NCBI GenBank assembly: GCA_024699595.1
Contig: JAILPG010000110.1
Span: forward strand, 1-18,938
DNA: 18,938 nt
DNA from: Lachnospiraceae bacterium
GTDB lineage: Bacteria > Bacillota_A > Clostridia > Lachnospirales > Lachnospiraceae
Direction of reading: 5' to 3'
Shown piece after piece: positions 6,684 to 13,619 of this stretch; the first letter of the stretch is position 1; each line of letters begins with the position of its first letter. A program made the position numbers and the translations under genes. The notes below the pieces were generated by a model. The model was not told where the DNA came from and did no database searches. It was given only the letters and a program-made list of their open reading frames with translations.

Positions 6684-9600
6684 ATGGAAAAGAGCAGGGA
6701 GAGGGCTTTATCATCAGGCTTCAGAAATGTGTTTGTAACTGCCGTGATCGTTTTTCTGGCAGGTCTGTTTTTCTTTTTTGGTGCATCAAAGGAAGTTTAC
6801 GCTCTTGATGCGGCAGCCATATCAACCGAAACTAAAAACGGTGTCGCCACTACGACCATCAACAAGGCTGTGAAGGTAAGCAACCATACCACGGTAAACG
6901 GAAATCTCGTGGTAAAGGCCAAGGTTGACTTAAACGGCTATATTCTCCATGTAAAGGGAGATCTGCTTATTGAGGCCGATGTTGACTGTAACGGCGGAAG
7001 ATTTGATGTTAGCGGCAATGTGCATCAGGTGGATTCTGCAGTCATTTTAAACCACGGAAGAATGTACGCCTCGGGGAATTACACTATCGGCGGAAAGGAA
7101 AATGACGAGAAGGGAGTCCCCAAACCCTCCTACGGATGGATAAAGAGTGAGTATTCTGATGACTACTTTATGGTCGAGGGAGATTTCTGGGCAAGAAGTT
7201 ATAACACTTCCGTATTAAGTGACGGAACGATGAATCTCAGAGGAAATGTTACCGACTATGCCGGAAATACGATCAGGGCAAGCGGCAATCATAAGGCTAT
7301 TCTCTACGGTGATAACGTAGTTGTCGATCTTATGAACGGTGCATGTTTTCAGGCAATCTCTACGGGAAGCAACAAGCTCCAGTTTAAGCGGATCGGTTTC
7401 AGGGAGCTTGATAAGAATAGCGTAAATCTGTACGGAGATGTTGAGGATATCTGTACAAAGCTTAGCTTAAACGGTACTCACCTTAACATATTCGGATCCG
7501 TAAAAAGTGTAAGTGCGGATATTGAGATCAATAACGGTATCCTGTATACCACACAGGATTTCCACCATACCGGATCCTGTATCACCGTTAACCACAGTAC
7601 GCTTCAGGTTGACGGAAACTACTATCTTGAGAGTAATGAACTGGAATCGGACAATAAAACCCATAAACCCTGTTATGCATGGATCAAAATGGATACAGGC
7701 GAACGCAGTGGTGGCCTGATATACGTAAGAAAGAATTTCGTTGCTCGAAGCTACAACACATCTGTCTTAAACTCCGGAATAATCCAGTTTGAAGGTGACG
7801 TGACGGATTATAAAGGAAATACGATAAGAACGAGCGACTTATGCAGTGTAACGATGTGTGGATTTTCAAAGCAGACGGTAGATCTTCAGAACGGTGCATT
7901 TATAAATGCTCTCGGTGTCTCTAACAAGGCTGGTGTGTATTTTACGCATTTCGGGGTAGGAAAGATCGACGGTGATGTTACCGTTACCGGGATAGGAGAG
8001 ATCTGCGATAAATTCGATGCAAACGGTTTTACGCTGACAGTAAACGGCAATATCGATAAGATCAATTCGGATATCGATCTTCACGGCGGCAAGATTACCG
8101 TTACCGGAGACGTGAGACAGTATGGTTCCTGCGTGACCTTTAACAAGGGAACATTTACGGTAAACGGCAATTACAGGATAGAGAGCGACGAAAAGGACGA
8201 AAAGGGTGATCCAAAGCCTGTATACGGATGGCTTAAGATGGAGGATCCCAAGGATAAGCTTATAGTAGGAAAGGAATTCGTTGCACGAAGCTACAATACC
8301 TCCGTGCTTTCCGCAGGCACGATGGAGTTTAAGGGAAATGTCACCGATCACAAGGGCAATACGATAAGAGGAAGCAAGGATCATAAGGCCGTATTCTCAG
8401 GCACATCGGCACAGACGGTAAACCTTTTGAGCAACGCCTGTTTTGAATCCATATCCACGAAGAACCAGAAGGTCACCTTTAAACAGTTCGGCGTGAACAG
8501 GCTTACCGAGAACATCACTCTCGGAGGAGATATAGATGTTATCTGCAACAAGCTCGATCTGAACGGAAAGACGATGACCGTTAACGGAGGGATAAAGAAG
8601 ATATCCGCGGATATCAATCTAAACGGCGGAAGTCTCTATGTAAGGGACGGGGCAAGGCTTGTCGATGCATGCATTACTTTTAACAAAGGAAAAATGGAGA
8701 CAGGCGGAGACTTCGTTATAGCAAATCCCGACAAGGATACCGACGGGACCGAAAAAGCTTCCTACGGCTGGATCAAGATGGAAAATGATGCCGACAAGTT
8801 TACCATAGGCGGCAACTTCTCCGCAAAGAGCTACAATACTTCAGTGATCAATGCAGGAAATATCGTATTTAAGGGTAACGTTGATGAATATAAGGGAAAT
8901 ACCCTAAGATGCACGGGAACGAATGTTGCGACGTTTCTTGGCAACACGGTAAGGGTCGTTGATTTCCGCGATACCGGAGCATACTTTAATTCCGTACAGA
9001 CTCCTATCTATCAGGTCAATTTCAAGACTCTTGCGGTAACTAAGCTTACCGACAATATTTCTATAAAAGGCCCCATAGATAAGATCTGTCATGATATCGA
9101 TCTGAACGGAAAGACAATAACCGTTTACGGAGATGTAAACGCCCTTAAGTCAAATCTTGATCTTAACGGCGGCTATCTCGATGTAAGAGGCAACTTCAGG
9201 CAATATGATTCCTGCATTACTTTTAACGGGGGCAGGATGAATGTCGACGGCGATTACCGGATAGAGAGTTCGGAAAAGGATGACAAGGGTGAACCCAAGG
9301 CGGTATACGGCTGGCTTAAGATGGAGAATGATGCCGACAAGCTTACCGTAAAAGGAAACTTTATCACACGAAGCTACAACACCTCCGTTATGAAGGCAGG
9401 CTCCATAGAGGTAAGGGGCTTGGCAAATGATGTAAAGGGCAACACGATACATCCGACTGATACCATGAAGGTAAACATAAAGAATCTGGTAACCGGAAGT
9501 GTGGCCACGCCAACAGCAACACCTGCACCTACCGCGACACCTACGCCGAAGGCAACGGCAACGCCGACACCTGCGCCTACGGCAACCGCAACGCCTACAC

Positions 9601-10580
9601 CGAAGGCAACGGAAACACCTACGCCTGCACCTACATCTGCAGCAACACCTACGCCGATTCCTGAGGTAAAGGATGACAAGAAAGAGGATACGGTTACTTA
9701 TTTTGTGAAACAGGAGGACATGACTTTCCATCTGTACAAGGCGGTTAACGGAGATACGAAGAATGCGACCGTGGTAAAAGTCACCAACTGGAAGGTGGTG
9801 TCACATGAAAATGTTGCAACCGCAAATGTTACAAATACCAGCGATGGAGGCTGCAAGCTGACCGTTTCGGGAGAGACAAGCGGATCGGGCAATCCTTTTG
9901 CCGAGTATGACGGACCCGCAGTAACGGTATCATGTAACTATGAAGGCAAGGATTATACCTCGACGTGGGAGAGGGGAATTGTTATAACTACGACAACTCC
10001 TACGAAGGCGGCTACACCCACGCCAAAGAAGAAGGCTACGGCAACACCAAAGCCCACCAAGAAGGCAACGGCAACACCTAAGCCCACCAAGAAAGCAACG
10101 GCAACGCCAAAGCCTACCAAGAAAGCAACACCAAAGCCCACGAAGAAAGCAACGGCAACACCTAAGCCCACCAAGAAGGCTACTCCTACACCAAAACCTA
10201 CGAAGAAGGCTACGCCGACACCGAAGCCCGAGCCTACGCTTACGCCCAAGCAGGAAAACGATATCAAGGAGATCACCGGAACCACTCCGGGGCTGCTTCC
10301 TCCGGGGATCATAAAAAACGGCAGCATTAAATTTAAGGCATACAACGAGAGAGGCATAAATATCACCGGTTATGAGTATGCTGTAAAGGCCGGCGATAAC
10401 GGTGAATGGAAGTATGCAAGATCCACAAAGAATGAGGTGGATATGACCAACCAGTTTACGATGAAGATAGGTGAGACCTACTGGTACAAGTACCGTCTGT
10501 ATCTGACGGTTAACGGCAAGGATTATTACAGTAACTGGTCAAATGCCGGAATAGGTGATGTATATACACAGTACGATTAA
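6684..10580 (+). CDS. large exported protein with five ~180-residue repeats, Thr-Pro linkers and two C-terminal domains
   Basis: I choose the ATG at 6684 (1298 residues) because AGAGGAGG (6671-6678) is correctly spaced for it and the protein then starts with a proper signal peptide: basic n-region, hydrophobic core ~16-33, likely cleavage after VYA at residue 40. An in-frame ATG at 6642 lacks such a site. The body (to ~residue 930) is five repeats marked by [AT]-[RK]-SYNTSV at residues 170, 354, 534, 714 and 895. Inside each repeat, LNG, V-x-G-[ND] and GNTIR-type strand/turn motifs recur, suggesting a beta-solenoid. A Thr-Pro linker (~941-993), a ~105-residue Ig-like region with one Cys pair, a Lys-rich Thr-Pro linker (~1103-1189) and a Trp/Tyr-rich, Fn3-like end domain follow. 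No LPxTG or C-terminal membrane helix is present. Likely a cell-surface or secreted structural/adhesive protein; family not recognised. Confidence 0.88.
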   Translation: MEKSRERALSSGFRNVFVTAVIVFLAGLFFFFGASKEVYALDAAAISTETKNGVATTTINKAVKVSNHTTVNGNLVVKAKVDLNGYILHVKGDLLIEADVDCNGGRFDVSGNVHQVDSAVILNHGRMYASGNYTIGGKENDEKGVPKPSYGWIKSEYSDDYFMVEGDFWARSYNTSVLSDGTMNLRGNVTDYAGNTIRASGNHKAILYGDNVVVDLMNGACFQAISTGSNKLQFKRIGFRELDKNSVNLYGDVEDICTKLSLNGTHLNIFGSVKSVSADIEINNGILYTTQDFHHTGSCITVNHSTLQVDGNYYLESNELESDNKTHKPCYAWIKMDTGERSGGLIYVRKNFVARSYNTSVLNSGIIQFEGDVTDYKGNTIRTSDLCSVTMCGFSKQTVDLQNGAFINALGVSNKAGVYFTHFGVGKIDGDVTVTGIGEICDKFDANGFTLTVNGNIDKINSDIDLHGGKITVTGDVRQYGSCVTFNKGTFTVNGNYRIESDEKDEKGDPKPVYGWLKMEDPKDKLIVGKEFVARSYNTSVLSAGTMEFKGNVTDHKGNTIRGSKDHKAVFSGTSAQTVNLLSNACFESISTKNQKVTFKQFGVNRLTENITLGGDIDVICNKLDLNGKTMTVNGGIKKISADINLNGGSLYVRDGARLVDACITFNKGKMETGGDFVIANPDKDTDGTEKASYGWIKMENDADKFTIGGNFSAKSYNTSVINAGNIVFKGNVDEYKGNTLRCTGTNVATFLGNTVRVVDFRDTGAYFNSVQTPIYQVNFKTLAVTKLTDNISIKGPIDKICHDIDLNGKTITVYGDVNALKSNLDLNGGYLDVRGNFRQYDSCITFNGGRMNVDGDYRIESSEKDDKGEPKAVYGWLKMENDADKLTVKGNFITRSYNTSVMKAGSIEVRGLANDVKGNTIHPTDTMKVNIKNLVTGSVATPTATPAPTATPTPKATATPTPAPTATATPTPKATETPTPAPTSAATPTPIPEVKDDKKEDTVTYFVKQEDMTFHLYKAVNGDTKNATVVKVTNWKVVSHENVATANVTNTSDGGCKLTVSGETSGSGNPFAEYDGPAVTVSCNYEGKDYTSTWERGIVITTTTPTKAATPTPKKKATATPKPTKKATATPKPTKKATATPKPTKKATPKPTKKATATPKPTKKATPTPKPTKKATPTPKPEPTLTPKQENDIKEITGTTPGLLPPGIIKNGSIKFKAYNERGINITGYEYAVKAGDNGEWKYARSTKNEVDMTNQFTMKIGETYWYKYRLYLTVNGKDYYSNWSNAGIGDVYTQYD
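6928..9465 (+). repeat. five tandem ~540-base coding repeats
   Basis: The anchor SYNTSV-type motif begins at 7191, 7743, 8283, 8823 and 9366, giving spacings of 552, 540, 540 and 543 bases. Each unit also carries a YGW-[IL]-K (YAW in the second) segment ~15-20 residues before the anchor and KGNTIR or a variant ~20 residues after it. Copies are diverged at both base and protein level, so the array is old. Confidence 0.85.
9504..9663 (+). repeat. Thr-Pro-Ala-rich linker repeat
   Basis: A low-complexity coding tract of ATPTP, APTAT and PKATATP variants joins the solenoid to the Ig-like region of the large exported protein. Such linkers are typical of surface proteins of Gram-positive anaerobes and are often glycosylated. 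Confidence 0.85.
9991..10250 (+). repeat. Lys-rich Thr-Pro linker, ~24-30 base units
   Basis: Six copies of KPTKKAT in 8- or 10-residue periods; the underlying bases (ccaaagcccaccaagaaggc and variants) are nearly repeated. Unlike the first linker it is strongly basic, with about two to three Lys per unit. Base-level similarity suggests recent expansion and possible length variation. Confidence 0.85.
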
Positions 10581-10592
10581 GTACAGGAAACG

Positions 10593-10626
10593 GATCAGAG
10601 TAACGGCTGATCTGACTGACGTTTTT
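10593..10626 (+). terminator. possible weak terminator after repeat-protein gene
   Basis: A 6-bp stem (GATCAG 10593-10598, CTGATC 10607-10612) is followed nine bases later by five T (10622-10626). The distance between stem and T-run makes it a poor intrinsic terminator. Confidence 0.25.
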
Positions 10627-10668
10627 AAAAGCTGCCATCAGGCATGCATATATATAAACCAAAATAAC

Positions 10669-10698
10669 GTGAAAGAGCGTCTAAGGACGTTCTTTCGC
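10669..10698 (+). promoter_or_regulatory. 13-bp hairpin just upstream of lipoprotein ribosome binding site
   Basis: GTGAAAGAGCGTC (10669-10681) pairs with GACGTTCTTTCGC (10686-10698), with two G-U wobbles and a 4-base loop (TAAG). It ends 7 bases before AAGGAG (10706-10711). No T-tract follows. It shares a GAAAGA...TCTTTC core with the hairpin at 4220-4246. It could be a translation/stability element for the downstream mRNA or a DNA operator. Confidence 0.65.
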
Positions 10699-10718
10699 TA
10701 AATGGAAGGAGAATGACA

Positions 10719-12476
10719 ATGGCATTTCTAAAGAAACTTGTAAGCATTTTATTGGTGGGGATCCTCTCGGTCTCACTGATGGCCTGCGAGGATACCGAGG
10801 AGCTTTTGGCCCTCATGGAGGAGTTCGGCGATCTTTCCGAAGAGGAGATCGCAGCCCTTATGGAGGCCTATGAGAACGGAGATCTGGATCTTTCCGAATA
10901 CGAAGACATAGACCCCGATGAGCTGTCGAAGTATATCGAGGACTGGACCTTTGAAAACGAAAGCGGTCCGGTACCCAAGATAGACATCAGATCCCTGGTG
11001 GATTATGAATACTCCGATGATTTTGACAGCCTGATCTTTAAGGGCGGATGCCACGCACCTGTCCTATCTCCCGACAGTGCGGATATGTTCCCGGAGCTTA
11101 GTGAGGCCCTCGAAGAAAACTGCGAAGAAAGCTTTGAAGCATACAATGAGGAAAAAGATGAGTACGTGGAGGCCGCAAGTGAGCATTATGAGGATGAGCC
11201 CGATTTCTTTGAGTATGGTTCTTACGAGAACAACACAGCGATCCTTTTAAGAAGGCTCGATGACAAGGTGTTCAGCTTTGCTGAAGGGTGGAATGCCTAC
11301 GAAGGCGGTGCACACGGGATCTACACAGAGTACGGCCGCACCTTTGATGTAAAGACAGGTGAAGAGCTTGAGCTTACCGATATCTTTCCGGATACGGATG
11401 GGCTTGAGGACGTGATCTGTGAGAAGCTTCTTGAGAAATATGATGAGGAGATCTTCTTTGATCTTGAAGAGTCGATCACGCATTATGATGCGGAAGCAAC
11501 CGAGTACCAGAGTAATGACGATGATGAAGAGTATGATGAGAATTATATCTGTCCGTATAACTGGACACTTACGCCTTACGGGATCCAGTTCTATTTCGGA
11601 CCTTATGAGCTTGCCGCATATGCATACGGAAGCCAGGAGATCCTGATCGGATACGATGAATATCCAAAGGCATTTAATCCCGATTATGTTCCCGATGATG
11701 AGGACAGAAACTTTGTCTATGATTTCATCGGAATGACCGATCTCTTTGATATCGACGGAGATGGGGAAGGTGACCAGCTCAGGGTAGATTATGAATATGA
11801 TGATGACTTTAAGTATCTGCAGACTATCTCAGCCTATGTGAACGGGGACCATGATTCGTTTGACGAGGAGGATCTGTGGATAGAGCCCGCATATTATATC
11901 AGCCATTATATCAAGCTTGCAGACGGCAGACAGTATGTATATGCCGAGGCTATCGTCTATGACGATCACAATGAGATCTTTGTATTTGACTTAAATTCAG
12001 GTGTTCCGGAGGTTGTGGACAGGGTTTATCTTGAAAGTCTGTATCTCTTAACACCGGGTGAGGATTATTTTGAGTATGAAATGCTCACAGACCCCGAAGA
12101 CATGGTATTTGAGAGGGGATTTGACTTACTGTCGACCTTCTACGGAGTCAGAAGCTTTTATGTAGGCGATGACGGAATGCCCGAGTCCGACGAAAGATAC
12201 TTAAGAGACCATCTTGACTATGAAAACAAGCTCGTATCGACTGTGGATCTTACCTGCGACATTGTGGATGAGGACGGCGATGTGATCGTCTATGATGAGG
12301 TCATAGATGCAGGCGAGGAATTCGTCATTTATGCAACGGACGGAGAGTCCTATGTCGATGCCTATATCTCGGATGATACCATAGTAAGGATCTACTTTAC
12401 TTCTTCGGAATATCCGTGCTATATAGACGGCGTATCGGCTGAGGATTGTTTTGAAGTACTGTACTATGCGGGATAG
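10719..12476 (+). CDS. acidic lipoprotein with DUF3298-type domain and Ca2+-loop-like motif
   Basis: 585 residues from the ATG at 10719, chosen because AAGGAG (10706-10711) is 7 bases before it but only 1 base before the alternative ATG at 10713. The signal ends in a lipobox (SLMAC), so the mature protein is lipid-anchored outside. The mature N-terminus is extremely acidic (Glu/Asp-rich helices, ~25-75). A DUF3298-type region is recognisable from YEGGAHG (194-200) followed by TGEELELTDIF and, further on, FYFGPYELAAYAYG. This family occurs in RsiV and PdaC-like envelope proteins. D344-x-D346-x-D348-G-x-x-D352 resembles a calcium-binding loop. The C-terminal ~200 residues are Asp/Tyr-rich and unassigned. 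A second lipoprotein gene follows closely. Function unknown; ligand binding or sensing at the cell wall is inferred. Confidence 0.82.
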   Translation: MAFLKKLVSILLVGILSVSLMACEDTEELLALMEEFGDLSEEEIAALMEAYENGDLDLSEYEDIDPDELSKYIEDWTFENESGPVPKIDIRSLVDYEYSDDFDSLIFKGGCHAPVLSPDSADMFPELSEALEENCEESFEAYNEEKDEYVEAASEHYEDEPDFFEYGSYENNTAILLRRLDDKVFSFAEGWNAYEGGAHGIYTEYGRTFDVKTGEELELTDIFPDTDGLEDVICEKLLEKYDEEIFFDLEESITHYDAEATEYQSNDDDEEYDENYICPYNWTLTPYGIQFYFGPYELAAYAYGSQEILIGYDEYPKAFNPDYVPDDEDRNFVYDFIGMTDLFDIDGDGEGDQLRVDYEYDDDFKYLQTISAYVNGDHDSFDEEDLWIEPAYYISHYIKLADGRQYVYAEAIVYDDHNEIFVFDLNSGVPEVVDRVYLESLYLLTPGEDYFEYEMLTDPEDMVFERGFDLLSTFYGVRSFYVGDDGMPESDERYLRDHLDYENKLVSTVDLTCDIVDEDGDVIVYDEVIDAGEEFVIYATDGESYVDAYISDDTIVRIYFTSSEYPCYIDGVSAEDCFEVLYYAG

Positions 12477-12522
12477 ATAATAAAGATTTTTGGAAAAAAC
12501 CGTTATCAGGAAGGACTTGATC

Positions 12523-13563
12523 ATGAAGATGAAAAGATGTATTGCCATATTACTTGCGGCGGTATTGGCCATTCCGCTTGCAGCCTGCGGAGATGCCGCA
12601 GATGTGTATGAGATCGATACGGATTCACAGACCTATAAGGATTATCTGGCCGGAGAACTGTCCGAAAGCGAGATAGAAAAGCTGATGGAAGAGGCCGAAA
12701 AAACGGACGGTACCCTCGAAGACAAGGCCCAGGCAGAAGAGGATAAGGGCTCCGGGAAAAAAGAGGAGAAATCCTGGAAATCCGGCAAGAATGAAGGCGA
12801 TATCGAAGAGAAAAAGGATACAGCTGCCGACACCGGCAAAACCGACACCGGCAAAACCGGTGACAGTAACGAAACGCAGACCGGGCCTTCAAAGAACTAT
12901 GTGGCCCTGGGAAAGAACCTTTCCGATTCCCAGCTTGCAACCGTACTTGAACTTATGGGTATCACGGAAGATGAGCTTAAGGAAAGCGATGTGGTATATG
13001 TTACCAACGAAGAAGAGCATGCGTTTTTGGATGACTACATCGACCCTGCAAAGATCGGAAAGAATGCGCTCTCTTCGGTGCTTGTGATCCCGGCGGAGAA
13101 AGGACACGGAATTGAAGTAACCACAAAGAACATCAATTACTGTACCCCGGAAATGTATGAGAATGCATTTATGACAGCAGGTGTTAATGATGCCGATATC
13201 ATTGTTGCAGGACCCTTTGAGTTATCGGGAACAGCAGCACTCATCGGTGCCGTAAAGGCCTATGAGAGGCTTTCGGGAGTTGAGATCTCGGATATGGTAG
13301 TCGATGCGGCGGTGGATGAGCTGATAACCACCGGAGACATAGCAGAAAAGCTTGCCTCCAAGGAGGATGCCGCAAAGCTCATAGCTCTTATCAAGAAGGA
13401 GATCATCACAAAGAATCCGGGATCGAAGGCTGAGGTAGAGGCGATCGTCAGAGGAGCACAGAGTGATCTGGGGCTTACTCTTCCCGATGAATACATAGAC
13501 AGGATTGTCGATCTTATAATGAAGATCGTCAAGGCTTTTGCGATGCAGAAGCTTATGGGATGA
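12523..13563 (+). CDS. DUF1002-type lipoprotein
   Basis: 346 residues from the ATG at 12523, preceded by AGGAAGGA (12508-12514). A longer reading from a TTG at 12490 has no ribosome binding site and would bury the signal peptide. The signal ends in a clear lipobox (PLAAC, then G). A charged Lys/Glu/Asp/Thr linker (~45-120), including a doubled TDTGKTGD-like unit, precedes a compact domain from ~125 to the end. That domain matches the DUF1002 pattern (B. subtilis YpuA type): YVALGKNLSDSQ near its start, then VTNEEEHAFL, NINYCTPEMYENA, AGPFELSGTAALIGAVKAYE and a C-terminal helical part. Biochemical role of the family is unknown. With the preceding gene it makes a tandem lipoprotein pair in the envelope block. 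Confidence 0.88.
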   Translation: MKMKRCIAILLAAVLAIPLAACGDAADVYEIDTDSQTYKDYLAGELSESEIEKLMEEAEKTDGTLEDKAQAEEDKGSGKKEEKSWKSGKNEGDIEEKKDTAADTGKTDTGKTGDSNETQTGPSKNYVALGKNLSDSQLATVLELMGITEDELKESDVVYVTNEEEHAFLDDYIDPAKIGKNALSSVLVIPAEKGHGIEVTTKNINYCTPEMYENAFMTAGVNDADIIVAGPFELSGTAALIGAVKAYERLSGVEISDMVVDAAVDELITTGDIAEKLASKEDAAKLIALIKKEIITKNPGSKAEVEAIVRGAQSDLGLTLPDEYIDRIVDLIMKIVKAFAMQKLMG

Positions 13564-13619
13564 TTAAGTGATACTTTTGGCAGATTAATCATAAGATTTT
13601 CAGGAAAAGGAGGTTTAAA

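Noticed and set aside
9150..9731. Long minus-strand open frame rich in Cys/Arg (RCRCRRRC-type)
   Set aside because: It is the antisense of the Thr-Pro linker and solenoid coding sequence; composition is an artefact of the repeated codons and there is no ribosome binding site.
9991..10250. Regular ~24-30 base repeats that could suggest a CRISPR array
   Set aside because: There are no unique spacers; the units are contiguous, in frame, and encode a Thr-Pro-Lys linker.
9953..10366. Minus-strand Val/Gly/Ala/Phe repeat frame resembling a membrane protein
   Set aside because: It is the antisense of the KPTKKAT repeats; the opposite strand has a continuous 1298-residue gene with a signal peptide.
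13561..13591. Inverted repeat TGATTAA/TTAATCA after the DUF1002-type gene
   Set aside because: AT-only style 7-bp arms with a 17-base loop and no T-run; too weak to call a terminator or operator.
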